Positions 35,340 through 44,112 of a stretch of DNA of 64,000 bases are shown in pieces. The notes under the pieces are model-generated. The model saw only the letters and a list, made by a program, of their open reading frames with translations, was not told the origin of the DNA and did not search any database. This DNA is from Streptomyces kurssanovii (lineage in GTDB: Bacteria > Actinomycetota > Actinomycetes > Streptomycetales > Streptomycetaceae), in the NCBI RefSeq assembly GCF_014649695.1, contig NZ_BMTN01000005.1:124001-188000 (forward strand), read 5' to 3'. A program made the position numbers and the translations under genes. Within the stretch, counting starts at the first letter, position 1, and the number at the start of each line of letters is the position of its first letter.

Positions 35340-35682
35340 CGCCCGTGCGAACGCCTGCGTCGGCGGCACCGGTAGGCGCACCAAGACGGGCGGCCCGGAC
35401 CGGAAGTGCGCCGGGGCCCGACGGTGCACCGGGCCTGGCCGGGGCCGCGTGCTGCGACCAAGGCGTGCCGCGACCGGGGTGTGCGCCCGGCCGTGCCGGA
35501 TGCCGGGCCGTGCGACAGCCGGCGCCGCACCGGCGGGCCGGACTGCCGGCCACGCGCAGCCGCGGACCGCTCGGTGTCCGTGAGCCGGGGCAGGGCACGC
35601 CCGCCGCGACCGGCCCGCCGCGCCTGGGGCAGAACCGCACGCCGCAGGCGGCCGCGGCGGACCTCGGCCCGGCCGGGAGGGT
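35340..35682. other. 343-bp intergenic region between convergent genes
   Basis: GC-rich, between two convergent stops. It contains several CCGGC/GCCGG short complements that could form terminator stems but no single dominant hairpin. Frames across it are antisense shadows. No gene is supported. Confidence 0.4.
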
Positions 35683-36930
35683 TCACGGCGTGGGCTGTGA
35701 CGCCGCCCGCTTGTCCAGGACGTCCAGCGCACGCCGCGCCAGCGGGTGCGTGCGCACCAGGCCGGCCAGCGTCGTCGAGCCACGGGTGATGTCCGCGAAC
35801 GCCTTCCATGCGGGCCGGAACCCGGTCAGGACCGCGTGCAGCAGTCCCGGCCGCCGTTCGAAGACGGTGAGCATCCGCCGCCCGACCGCCATCTCGACCC
35901 CGAGCCCGGACTTGACGGCGAACGCGTAGTTCAGCGCCTGCCTGCGCGCGTCGACGGCGTCGTGGGCCTCGGCGATCCGTACGGCCCACTCCCCCGCGAG
36001 CCGTCCGGAGCGCAGCGCGAACGAGATGCCTTCCCTGGTCCACGGCTCGAGCAGCCCGGCCGCGTCGCCGCAGACCAGGACCCGGCCGCGGGAGAGCGGC
36101 GAGTCGTCGCTGCGGCAGCGGGTCAGGTGACCGGAGGAGATGGCGGGCTCGAAGCCGGCAAGCCCCAGCCGGGCGATGAAGTCCTCCAGATACCGCTTGG
36201 TGGCAGCCCCTTCGCCGCGCGCCGAGACCACACCGACCGTCAGCGTCCGGCCCTTGGGGAACACCCAGCCGTAACTGCCGGGCATCGGACCCCAGTCGAT
36301 GAGGACCCGCCCCTCCCAGTCCTCCGCGACCGTCACCGGGACCGGGATCTCCGCCTCGAGCCCGAGATCGACCTGGTCGAGCTTCACACCGACGTGTGCG
36401 CCTATCCGGCCGGCACTGCCGTCGGCGCCGACGACCGCGCGCGCCAGGACCGTCTCCCCGTCCGACAGCACCACGGCGACCGTGCGCCGGTCCGGCACGG
36501 CGGGTCCGTGCTGTTCGACGCGGGACACCGTCGCGCCGGTGCGCAGCACCGCTCCGGCCTTCTGCGCCTGCTCGACCAGACCGGCGTCGAACTCAGGGCG
36601 GTTGATGAGGCCGAAGAGCATCCGCTTGGAGCGGCGGGTGCGGGCCAGCCTGCCGTTGAGCGAGAAGGTCACCGCGTGCACCCGGTCACGCAGCGGCAGT
36701 TCGAAGCCGGGCGGCAGGCTGTCACGGGACGGTCCGATGATCCCCCCGCCGCAGGTCTTGTAGCGGGGCAGTTCGGCCTTCTCCAGCAGAAGCACCCTGC
36801 GGCCGGTCACCGCCGCCGCGTAGGCCGCCGACGCCCCCGCGGGCCCTCCGCCGACCACGACGACGTCCCACACGGGGTCGCCAAGCTCATTTGCCGCCTC
36901 TGCTCCGGTGGCATCGTTCTCGCTGCTCAC
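35683..36930 (-). CDS. Geranylgeranyl reductase-family FAD oxidoreductase
   Basis: 415 aa from the GTG at 36930, preceded by GGGAGCAG. FAD-binding: VVVVGGGPAGASAAYAAAVTGRRVLLLEK (GxGxxG) near residue 25, then a substrate domain (TCGGGIIGPS) and the second FAD motif VLVCGDAAGLLEPWTREGI. The family reduces isoprenoid double bonds (archaeal lipids, menaquinone side chains) or epoxidises substrates. In actinobacteria it may reduce menaquinone isoprene units; that is inference. Divergent from the M20 gene. Confidence 0.88.
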   Translation of the reverse strand: MSSENDATGAEAANELGDPVWDVVVVGGGPAGASAAYAAAVTGRRVLLLEKAELPRYKTCGGGIIGPSRDSLPPGFELPLRDRVHAVTFSLNGRLARTRRSKRMLFGLINRPEFDAGLVEQAQKAGAVLRTGATVSRVEQHGPAVPDRRTVAVVLSDGETVLARAVVGADGSAGRIGAHVGVKLDQVDLGLEAEIPVPVTVAEDWEGRVLIDWGPMPGSYGWVFPKGRTLTVGVVSARGEGAATKRYLEDFIARLGLAGFEPAISSGHLTRCRSDDSPLSRGRVLVCGDAAGLLEPWTREGISFALRSGRLAGEWAVRIAEAHDAVDARRQALNYAFAVKSGLGVEMAVGRRMLTVFERRPGLLHAVLTGFRPAWKAFADITRGSTTLAGLVRTHPLARRALDVLDKRAASQPTP

Positions 36931-37076
36931 GATGTACTTCTGCTCCCGATCCGACCTGTGGCCCAAGCTCTCGACGGCATCCTACGGCGCGGTCGCCTCC
37001 CACCCCTTGTGGGAGGATCGACCACACATTCGCCGTACACACATCGCACAACGTCGTGCCCTCGAGGAGCGTGCCC

Positions 37077-38441
37077 ATGACCGCCGTACCGATCGCAGAA
37101 ACCGTCGCGTCGCTGCTTCCCCGCGCCAAGGCGGAGCTCGCGGAACTGGTGGCGTTCCAGTCGGTCGCGGACCCGGCGCAGTTCCCGAAGAGCGAGTGCG
37201 AGGCTGCGGCCGCATGGGTGGCGGGGGCCCTGACCGCGGAGGGCTTCACGGACGTGGCCGTCCTCGACACCCCCGACGGCACCCAGTCCGTCTACGGCTT
37301 CCTGCCCGGCCCGGCCGGAGCCCCGACCGTGCTCCTGTACGCGCACTACGACGTGCAGCCGCCACTGGACGAGGCGGCGTGGATCTCGCCGCCGTTCGAG
37401 CTGACGGAACGGGACGGCCGCTGGTACGGGCGGGGGGCCGCGGACTGCAAGGGCGGCTTCATCATGCACCTGCTCGCGCTGCGCGCCCTCAAGGCGAACG
37501 GCGGCGTGCCGGTGAGCGTCAAGGTCATCGTGGAAGGCTCGGAGGAGCAAGGCACAGGCGGTCTGGAGCAGTACGCCGAGGCACACCCGGAGTTGCTGGC
37601 CGCGGACGCCGTCGTCATCGGCGACACGGGCAACTTCCGTGTCGGTCTGCCCACGGTCACGGCGAGCCTGCGGGGCATGACGCTGTTGCGCGTGCAGATC
37701 GACACTCTCGGGGGCAATCTGCACTCCGGGCAGTTCGGCGGCGCGGCCCCGGACGCGCTGGCCGCACTCATCCGGGTGCTCGACTCGCTGCGGGACGAGG
37801 ACGGCTCCACGACCGTGGACGGGCTCGCGGCGGACGCGACGTGGGACGGGCTCGCCTACCCGGAGGAGGACTTCCGCAGGGACGCCAAGGTGCTCGACGG
37901 GGTGGGTCTGATCGGCGAGGGCACGGTCGCCGACCGGATCTGGGCCCGGCCCGCCGTGACCGTGCTGGGCATCGACTGCCCGCCCGTGGTCGGCGCGACG
38001 CCGTCGGTACAGGCGTCCGCGCGGGCGCTGATCAGCCTGCGGGTGCCGCCGGGCCAGGACGCGGCGGAGGCGCACAAGCTGCTGGCCGCGCACCTGGAGG
38101 CGCACACGCCGTGGGGCGCGCGGGTGGCGGTCGAGCAGATCGGCCAGGGCCAGGCCTTCCGGGCGGATATGACGAGCCCCGCGTACGCGTCGATGGCCGA
38201 GGCGATGAAGGTGGCGCACCCGGGTGAGGAGATGCAGGCGTCGGGCATGGGCGGCTCGATCCCGCTGTGCAACACGCTCGCCGCCCTGTACCCGGACGCG
38301 GAGATCCTGCTGATCGGCCTGAGCGAGCCGGAGGCGCAGATCCACGCCGTCAACGAGAGCGTGTCGCCCTCGGAGCTCGAGCGGATGTCGGTCACGGAGG
38401 CACTGTTCCTGGGCAACTACGCCCGGTCGAAGCGGAGCTGA
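37077..38441 (+). CDS. M20-family dipeptidase
   Basis: 454-aa metallopeptidase with ATG 37077 and GAGGAG 8 nt upstream. Di-zinc site motifs: LYAHYDVQP (His, then Asp), GRGAADCKGG (Asp/Gly bridge), EGSEEQGTGG (catalytic Glu and metal Glu), and DTGNF. The interrupting lid domain begins near residue 195. Length fits cytosolic dipeptidases of the PepV/carnosinase type. Likely cuts dipeptides in the cytoplasm. Confidence 0.93.
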   Translation: MTAVPIAETVASLLPRAKAELAELVAFQSVADPAQFPKSECEAAAAWVAGALTAEGFTDVAVLDTPDGTQSVYGFLPGPAGAPTVLLYAHYDVQPPLDEAAWISPPFELTERDGRWYGRGAADCKGGFIMHLLALRALKANGGVPVSVKVIVEGSEEQGTGGLEQYAEAHPELLAADAVVIGDTGNFRVGLPTVTASLRGMTLLRVQIDTLGGNLHSGQFGGAAPDALAALIRVLDSLRDEDGSTTVDGLAADATWDGLAYPEEDFRRDAKVLDGVGLIGEGTVADRIWARPAVTVLGIDCPPVVGATPSVQASARALISLRVPPGQDAAEAHKLLAAHLEAHTPWGARVAVEQIGQGQAFRADMTSPAYASMAEAMKVAHPGEEMQASGMGGSIPLCNTLAALYPDAEILLIGLSEPEAQIHAVNESVSPSELERMSVTEALFLGNYARSKRS

Positions 38442-38506
38442 CCTCCGGGATCTGCCGAGAGCAGAGACCCGTGCGGCGGGCCGGTGCGCCTGCGTAGGTT
38501 CGCCGC

Positions 38507-39199
38507 ATGGACTTCATCGAGGTGTCGCCCCGGCTGTACATGTTCCGCTTCCCGATCGGTCAGGCGTACGTGTGGCGCGACGGCGACGATCTCACGCTGG
38601 TCGATGCCGGACACGCGGGCAGCGCACCGCTGATGGAGGAGGCGCTGCGTGGCGCCGGGCTGGACCCCGCGCGCATCCGGCGGATCGTCCTCACGCACTG
38701 CCACCGCGACCATGTGGGCGCCGCCGGGGAGTTGGCGGAGCGGTACGGCGCGGAGGTGCTCGCGCACCGGCTGGACGCCCCGGTGGTGCGGGGCGAGCGG
38801 CCGGTGCCGGAACCGGTCCTGCTGGACTGGGAGGTTCCGTTGTACGAGCACGGTCTGACCGTGCCGCCGGCGCCGCCGACCCGGGTGGACAGCGAGCTGG
38901 AGGACGGCGACGTGCTGGACTTCGGTGACGGCGCGCGGGTGGTGCACTCCCCCGGGCACACCGACGGCTCGATCGGCCTCCATCTGCCTGCCCACGGGGT
39001 GCTGTTCACGGGTGACTGCGTCGCCGGTGTCGGCGAGGTGATGCTGGGCGTGTTCAACGTGGACCGGGCGACGGCGCTGGCGTCGATGCGCCGCCTCGCG
39101 TCGCTCGCGCCGTCCACGGTCTGCTTCGGGCACGGGGAGCCGCTCACCGAGGACTCCGCCGCGGTGCTGCTGGCCGCGGCGGAGGCGGCCACCGGCTGA
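38507..39199 (+). CDS. MBL-fold metallohydrolase
   Basis: 230 aa. Zn-binding motif H64-C-H66-R-D68-H69, third His in HSPGHTDGS, Asp in TGDC, and His in FGHGEPL, as in the glyoxalase II/beta-lactamase fold. The activity could be thioester, lactone or other hydrolysis; it cannot be told. The promoter hexamer TAGGTT (38495-38500) sits 6 nt before the ATG, so the mRNA is probably leaderless. Convergent with the kinase-Nudix gene, separated by a palindromic stem. Confidence 0.9.
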   Translation: MDFIEVSPRLYMFRFPIGQAYVWRDGDDLTLVDAGHAGSAPLMEEALRGAGLDPARIRRIVLTHCHRDHVGAAGELAERYGAEVLAHRLDAPVVRGERPVPEPVLLDWEVPLYEHGLTVPPAPPTRVDSELEDGDVLDFGDGARVVHSPGHTDGSIGLHLPAHGVLFTGDCVAGVGEVMLGVFNVDRATALASMRRLASLAPSTVCFGHGEPLTEDSAAVLLAAAEAATG

Positions 39200-39201
39200 G
39201 G

Positions 39202-39217
39202 GCCGCCGGCCGGCGGC
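39202..39217. terminator. 16-bp GC palindrome after the MBL gene
   Basis: GCCGCCGGCCGGCGGC is a perfect palindrome just past the MBL stop and can fold into a stem. It lies between convergent genes, so it may terminate both. Confidence 0.55.
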
Positions 39218-39348
39218 ACGATGGTCGTGCGACGCGCCGGCCGAGGTCGCCTCACGCCGGTCCTCCCGGCCGCGGGGCCCCGGCGGGCACACCGGCACCG
39301 TCGCCGGCGGTGAACCAACGGGCGTCCACCGTCAGGGGACGTGGATCG

Positions 39349-40392
39349 TCAGGAGCCGCCGACCGGGACGCCCGCCTCCAGGTTGAGGACCGTTCCCCGC
39401 TCGCGGGCCCGCAGGGACCAGCGCAGCCGCTGGTACCGGTTGGGCGGCAGCATGGCGGCCGCTTCGTGTTCGGTGGCGAACTTCCAGCCGCGCAGTTCGG
39501 AGCCGGGGAGCAGTACGCGTCCGGCGTCGCCCTCGGGGAGCCTGCCGCCGTCGAACAGCAGCCGCAGTCCGCCGAAGCCGGGCGGCTCTGGCGGCTCCCA
39601 GTCGACAAGCAGCAGCCTGGGCACGTCGGCCAGTTCGATGCCGAGTTCCTCCGCGACCTCCCGCATGCCCGCGCGGGCGGGCGCCTCGCCGCGCTCCACG
39701 ACGCCGCCGGGGAACTCCCAGCCGGGCTTGTAGGTCGGGTCGACGAGGAGCACCCGGTCGTGTGCGTCGAAGAGCAGCACACCGGCGGCGAGGGTCTCGG
39801 CCGCCGGTTCGGGTGTCTGGACGATGTCGCTGACCGGTGCCGCGCCCGTGCGTACGGCTTCGGCGACGGCCGCGGCGACCGCCCGGGGGTCGAGGCGGCT
39901 GGTGTCTATCACGTGCGCGTCACCCGCCAGCCAGCCGAGCGCTGCCTGATAGCGCTCGATGTTCCCGATGGCCCACCGGCGGACGCGTTCGCTCTCCTCC
40001 GCGTCGCCCGGGAACGCTTCGCGGGCGGCTATCCGCTCCCGCAAAATCGTTTCAGCAGGTGCCAGCAGCACATGCCGCACCGCTATCCGGCGCGAGGCGA
40101 GGCCGCCGAAGATCTCGTCACGGTAGTCCTGGCGCAGCAGGGTCATGGGCGCCACCAGCACACCGCCGAGCTCCGCCAGCAGGGCCGCCGCCGTGTCCAC
40201 CACGAGCCGCCGCCAGATGGGCAGGTCCTGGTAGTCGCCGACCTCGGCCAGCCGCTTGGCCGGCAGCAGGTGGCGCATGCCCGCGCCGATCAGTTCGGGG
40301 TCGAACAGTGTGCTGTTCGGGATCAGGTCGATCAGTTCGCTTGCGGTACTGCTCTTGCCCGCTCCGAACGCACCGTTGATCCAGACGATCAC
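39349..40392 (-). CDS. P-loop kinase-like / Nudix hydrolase fusion
   Basis: 347 aa from the GTG at 40392, preceded by GAGGGGGAC. Residues 1-190 form an ATP-binding domain: Walker A GAFGAGKS at 7-14, DPELIGAGMR, and a DTSRL loop near 163, resembling small-molecule kinases such as chloramphenicol phosphotransferase or gluconate kinase. Residues 200-345 are a Nudix domain with a perfect box from G230 to I252 (G-x5-E236-x7-R244-E245-x2-E248-E249-x-G251). The two domains could act on one nucleotide-like substrate in series; the pathway is unknown. Confidence 0.88.
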   Translation of the reverse strand: MIVWINGAFGAGKSSTASELIDLIPNSTLFDPELIGAGMRHLLPAKRLAEVGDYQDLPIWRRLVVDTAAALLAELGGVLVAPMTLLRQDYRDEIFGGLASRRIAVRHVLLAPAETILRERIAAREAFPGDAEESERVRRWAIGNIERYQAALGWLAGDAHVIDTSRLDPRAVAAAVAEAVRTGAAPVSDIVQTPEPAAETLAAGVLLFDAHDRVLLVDPTYKPGWEFPGGVVERGEAPARAGMREVAEELGIELADVPRLLLVDWEPPEPPGFGGLRLLFDGGRLPEGDAGRVLLPGSELRGWKFATEHEAAAMLPPNRYQRLRWSLRARERGTVLNLEAGVPVGGS

Positions 40393-40551
40393 GGGTCCCC
40401 CTCTTCCGTAGCCCACAGTGGATTGCCCGCAACACCCTGCCACGCAAACCCGGTACCGGAACCGGTTGGCCGGTCAGGCACTCCAACTGTGGCCGGGCCG
40501 TGACACCTGCCGGGGACCGTCGTTGGAGCGGGAGAGACGAGGGAGTGCGTC

Positions 40552-40731
40552 ATGCGCCGCACAGTGTTGGAGAAGTTCCCGGCGGGTGATCCGCGGGGTA
40601 GTCGGCAGGCGGAGGAGTACGCCCGCCACCGCAGGGACGAGGGTCTCGCGGCGGAGGTCGTGATGGACCTGGACGCGGACGCGTTCCTGGTCGTGGTGCC
40701 GCAGCAGCAGAGCTCGGAGCGGGACTGGTGA
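40552..40731 (+). CDS. 59-aa conserved hypothetical
   Basis: Small ORF at 40552-40731 with GAGGGAG upstream. The product MRRTVLEKFPAGDPRGSRQAEEYARHRRDEGLAAEVVMDLDADAFLVVVPQQQSSERDW is rich in charged residues and has a helical middle and a strand-like end (DAFLVVV). Codon usage is coding-like. I recall similar short proteins in Streptomyces but know no function. Divergent from the kinase-Nudix gene. Confidence 0.6.
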   Translation: MRRTVLEKFPAGDPRGSRQAEEYARHRRDEGLAAEVVMDLDADAFLVVVPQQQSSERDW

Positions 40732-40743
40732 CGGCTTCGAGGC

Positions 40744-41521
40744 TCAGCCCTTGATGGAGCCCAGCGTGAGTCCGGCGATGAAGTGGCGCTGGAGCAGCAG
40801 GAAGACGACGAGCGTGGGGAGCGCCACGATCACGGATCCCGCCGCCAGCAGGTTGTAGTCCGTGAAGAACTGGCCACGCAGGTTGTTCAGCGCCGAGGTG
40901 ACGGGCGGCTTGTCGCCGTCGGAGATGAAGACCAGCGCCCACAGGAAGTCGTTGTACATCCAGGTGAACTGCAGCGTGCCCAGCGCCGCGAGCGCGGGCC
41001 GGCACAGCGGCAGCGTGACCCGCCAGTACTGGGTCCACACGCCAGCGCCGTCCACGATCGCCGCCTCGAGGATCTCCTGCGGCAGGGTGCGCATGAAGTT
41101 GGCGCGAACGAAGACGCAGAACCCGGTCTGGAAGCCGGTCTGCACCAGCACCACGGCCCAGTACGAGTCGGACATCCAGTACGGCAGCGGGATGCGGTTG
41201 AAGAACAAAGCGCCAGCAGCACCCCGGGGACGGCGATGATCAGGGTGTTGACGAAGTATTTCGTCATCCCCGAGTCGGTGAAGGCCTGTTGGTAGTAGTC
41301 CAGGGACAGGGTGTCCGGCCAGGAGAAGTAGCCGCGCCGGCGGTCTCCTCGTACGGCCTCAGGGAGGCGTACACCGCGAGGATCAGCGGGGCGAGGAAGG
41401 CCAGCGACACGGCCATCAGGAAGGCGTGCACCCCGCACCGGCCGGGCCCGCGACGGCGGCGGCTCCGTGCCGGGGCCACCGCTCGGGTGCGGCTGGGCGG
41501 CGGAGCGGTGTCGAGGGTCAT
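40744..41521 (-). pseudogene. Carbohydrate ABC permease (MalG type), broken by frameshifts and an internal deletion
   Basis: Pieces of one permease occur in three frames. The N-terminus from the ATG at 41521 (MTLDTAPPPSRTRAVAPARSR...LILAVYASLRPYEETA) shifts near 41335 into YFSWPDTLSLDYYQQAFTDSGMTKYFVNTLIIAVPGVLLAL. Near 41210 it jumps to FFNRIPLPYWMSDSYWAVVLVQ and continues to LTLGSIKG. At the second junction roughly 40 residues of the usual helix region are absent. The EAA loop (EILEAAIVDGAGVWTQYW) is kept. Sugar importers of this kind use a partner MalF-type permease, which is also truncated beside it. Confidence 0.85.
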
Positions 41522-41524
41522 CGA

Positions 41525-41856
41525 CGATGATGTTGACGGGGGCGCAGGGTCGGCAGGACGACGCGGAAGAAGGTCTGCGTCCCGCTCGCGCCGTCGATGG
41601 CTGCCGCTTCTTTGAGGGACGGATCGACGGCCTTCAGCCCGGCGAGGTAGAGGATCATCACATATCCGGTGTGACGCCAGGCCGCTGCCAGCAGGATGAT
41701 CCAGATGTTCAGGTCGGAGTCGCCGAGCCGGTCGGTGGGGTTGCCGCCGCCGCCGAGAACGGCGTTGAGTGCGCCATGGTCACGCGAGAAGACGAGCTGG
41801 GCGATGAATCCGACGACGGCCAGGGACAGGACGACGGGCATGTACAGGGCCGACTG
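41525..41856 (-). pseudogene. Carbohydrate ABC permease (MalF type), internal fragment
   Basis: A fragment of the partner permease: ALYMPVVLSLAVVGFIAQLVFSRDHG..., NIWIILLAAAWRHTGYVMILYLAGL and the EAA loop KEAAAIDGASGTQTFFRVVLPTLRP. The N-terminal half and the last ~60 residues are missing. A run of five G at 41538-41542 shifts the frame right at the end (LRP then RQHHRR). The fragment abuts the MalG start, so a deletion fused the two. No substrate-binding protein gene remains nearby. Confidence 0.8.
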
Positions 41857-41941
41857 GTCCCCATCACGTTCTGCGACAAGGACGGCTGGCCCGCGATGGG
41901 CACCCAACAAGCCCTACCGCAAACGCCCGTCCCCCGGCTGC

Positions 41942-41968
41942 TGTCACATCGGCACGCTCCACGGGGTC
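41942..41968 (+). promoter_or_regulatory. Putative ECF41-type promoter upstream of the sigma gene
   Basis: TGTCACA at 41942-41948, a 16-bp spacer, and GGTC at 41965-41968. The ECF41/SigJ consensus is TGTCACA-N16-CGTC (recalled); one of four -10 bases differs. The sigma gene GTG is 36 nt downstream. Confidence 0.6.
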
Positions 41969-42004
41969 TACTTCCATGACGCCCGGAGGAAGGAACGAGA
42001 CCCA

Positions 42005-42883
42005 GTGGACGAGCACGCATGGTCGAAGCAGCATTTCGAGGAGCACCGGCCTCGCCTGCACGCCGTGGCCTACCGGATGCTCGGCTCCGCGAGCGAGGCC
42101 GAGGACGCCGTGCAGGAGGCCTGGTTGCGCGTCGACCGCGCGGAGACGAGTGACATCGAGAACCCCGGCGGATGGCTGACCACGATCGTGGCACGAGTGT
42201 GCCTGAACATGCTCCGCACCCGCGAAAGGCGTCGGGAGGAACCGCTCGAGCCCTCGGCCGCCGACACGTCGGAGGGACCCGACCCGGAGCAGGAGGCACT
42301 GCTGGCCGACTCGGTCGGGCTGGCGCTGCTGGTGGTGCTCGACATGCTGTCTCCGGCCGAACGGCTCGCGTTCGTGCTCCACGACATGTTCGCCGTGCCC
42401 TTCGACGAGATCGCCCCCATGATCGAGCGCTCCCCGACCGCGACCAGGCAACTGGCGAGCCGCGCCCGCCGCCGGGTCAGGGGTACGGCCCCGGAGCCGG
42501 AGGCCGACCGGGCCCGGCAACGCCGGGTCGTCGAGGCATTCCTCGCCGCGGCCCGCGGCGGGGACTTCGACGCGCTGGTCGCCGTGCTCCATCCGGATGT
42601 CGTCTTCCGCGCGGACCGGGCCGTCGGCCCGACCCCGGAACCGCTCGAGTTCCGCGGTGCCGAGGCCGTGGCCAGGGGTGCGTCCGCCGCGTCCGAACGG
42701 GTCCGCTTCAGCGGACCGGCCCTGGTGAACGGCTCGGTCGGCCTGGTGATGGCACCGCGCGGCCGGCTCTTCCTGGTTCTGGAGTTCACGATCGAGGACG
42801 GCAGGATCACCGAGATCGACGTGATCGCGGAGCCGGACCGCCTCCGCGAGGTGCACCTGGCCCTCCTCGACGGCCCGGCGTGA
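42005..42883 (+). CDS. ECF sigma factor of the ECF41/SigJ type
   Basis: 292 aa from the GTG at 42005 with GGAGGAAGGAACG upstream. Region 2: FEEHRPRLHAVAYRMLGSASEAEDAVQEAWLR; the IENPGGWLTTIVARVCLNMLR segment is typical of ECF41. Region 4: LSPAERLAFVLHDMFAVPFDEIAPMIERSPTATRQLASRARRRV. The C-terminal ~110 residues are a SnoaL-like domain (LAAARGGDFDALVAVLHPDVVFRAD), known in this group to control activity. A promoter with the group's own consensus precedes the gene. The partner oxidoreductase often found with ECF41 is not adjacent. Confidence 0.9.
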   Translation: MDEHAWSKQHFEEHRPRLHAVAYRMLGSASEAEDAVQEAWLRVDRAETSDIENPGGWLTTIVARVCLNMLRTRERRREEPLEPSAADTSEGPDPEQEALLADSVGLALLVVLDMLSPAERLAFVLHDMFAVPFDEIAPMIERSPTATRQLASRARRRVRGTAPEPEADRARQRRVVEAFLAAARGGDFDALVAVLHPDVVFRADRAVGPTPEPLEFRGAEAVARGASAASERVRFSGPALVNGSVGLVMAPRGRLFLVLEFTIEDGRITEIDVIAEPDRLREVHLALLDGPA

Positions 42884-43002
42884 CGCGGCGGGTTCGGCGA
42901 GTACGAGCCGTGCAGCCGGGCCCGGGCCACGTAGGACCGGACGGCCCCCGGGGCCCCGTGCGGGGACCTCGCGCCCCCGCACCGGCCACGCCCAGGACCC
43001 CC

Positions 43003-43965
43003 TCAGCCCCGCCCCGCCGGTACCGCCGCATCCCCCTGACCCAGCGTCGCCGCGGCCGCCGCGCCCACCAGTCCGGCGTCCGTGCCGGTCACCGCGGGCG
43101 CGACGGTCAGCCGCTGGACGAAGGAGAGCGTGGCGTAGTCGCGCAGCGCACGCCGCAGCGGGCCGAACAGAACCTCACCCGCCCCGGCCACTCCCCCGCC
43201 GACCACGGCGATCTCGATCTCGACGAGCGTGGCGGTGGCGGCGATCCCCGCGGCGAGCGCCTGGGCGGCGCGCTCGTACGAGGCGGTGGCGACGGCGTCG
43301 CCGGCGCGCGCCGCTTCCGCGACGGCCGCGGCGGACGTGTCCCCGCCGGGCCCGGGCCGCCAGCCGTTCTCGAGCGCCCGGCGGGCGATGTTGGGTCCGC
43401 TCGCGATGCGTTCCACGCAGCCGCGCCCGCCGCAGGGGCACAGGTCGCCGTCGAGGTCGACACTGATGTGGCCGATGTGACCGGCGTTGCCCGTCGGTCC
43501 GGCGTGCGGCTTGCCGCCGAGCACCAGGCCGCCGCCGACGCCGGTGGAGACGACCATGCACAGCGCGTTGTCGTAGCCGCGGGCGGCGCCCTGCCAGTGT
43601 TCGGCGGCGGTCATGGCGACGCCGTCGCCGACGAGCGTGATCGGCAGGTGGCGGCCGATGGCGTGCGACACCCGCTCGACGAGCGGGAACCCGCGCCACC
43701 CGGGCACGTTCACCGGGCTGACGGTGCCGGCTGAGGCGTCGACCGGGCCGGCGCTGCCGATGCCGAGCGCCGTGGCCCGGACCCACAGCGGTGACGCCGT
43801 CAGCTCGGCGAGGACGTTCTCGACCGCGTGCATCACCGTCTCGCCGTCGTCGTGGGCGGGTGTAGGGCGCTGGGCGCGGTGGAGAATCGCGCCGTTGCCG
43901 TCCACCAGCGCGCCGGCGATCTTGGTGCCGCCGATGTCGAGAGCGGCGACGAGGCTGTTATGCAT
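43003..43965 (-). CDS. ROK-family sugar kinase (glucokinase-like)
   Basis: 320 aa from the ATG at 43965. Phosphate-binding DIGGTKIAGALVDGNG at 10-25, catalytic Asp in LVGDGVAMTAAEHW, zinc motif CPCGGRGCVE and NAGHIGHISVD. It probably phosphorylates glucose or a related hexose in the cytoplasm. It is divergent from a LacI repressor with an operator in the 147-bp gap. The frame is open well beyond the start but that is antisense to LacI. Broken sugar ABC permease genes lie within 1.5 kb. Confidence 0.93.
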   Translation of the reverse strand: MHNSLVAALDIGGTKIAGALVDGNGAILHRAQRPTPAHDDGETVMHAVENVLAELTASPLWVRATALGIGSAGPVDASAGTVSPVNVPGWRGFPLVERVSHAIGRHLPITLVGDGVAMTAAEHWQGAARGYDNALCMVVSTGVGGGLVLGGKPHAGPTGNAGHIGHISVDLDGDLCPCGGRGCVERIASGPNIARRALENGWRPGPGGDTSAAAVAEAARAGDAVATASYERAAQALAAGIAATATLVEIEIAVVGGGVAGAGEVLFGPLRRALRDYATLSFVQRLTVAPAVTGTDAGLVGAAAAATLGQGDAAVPAGRG

Positions 43966-44026
43966 CGGTACGGGATCCCCCGGGAGCTGTCGGACCTGCG
44001 GTTTCCATAACAGTCTCCATTCCCCT

Positions 44027-44038
44027 GACAACGTTGTC
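44027..44038. promoter_or_regulatory. LacI-type operator GACAACGTTGTC
   Basis: A perfect 12-bp palindrome with the central CG typical of LacI-family sites, in the gap between the ROK kinase and the LacI gene. It could control both divergently. Confidence 0.7.
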
Positions 44039-44112
44039 CAGGGCCTATGCTCGACGCCACACGCTACAAATACGAAGAACGTGACCGCCCAGACCCAGAA
44101 GGACAGCGCACT

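Noticed and set aside
41696-42004. N-terminal extension of the ECF sigma factor
   Set aside because: The extra ~103 residues lie antisense to the MalF fragment; the GTG at 42005 has a strong ribosome site and region 2 starts right after it.
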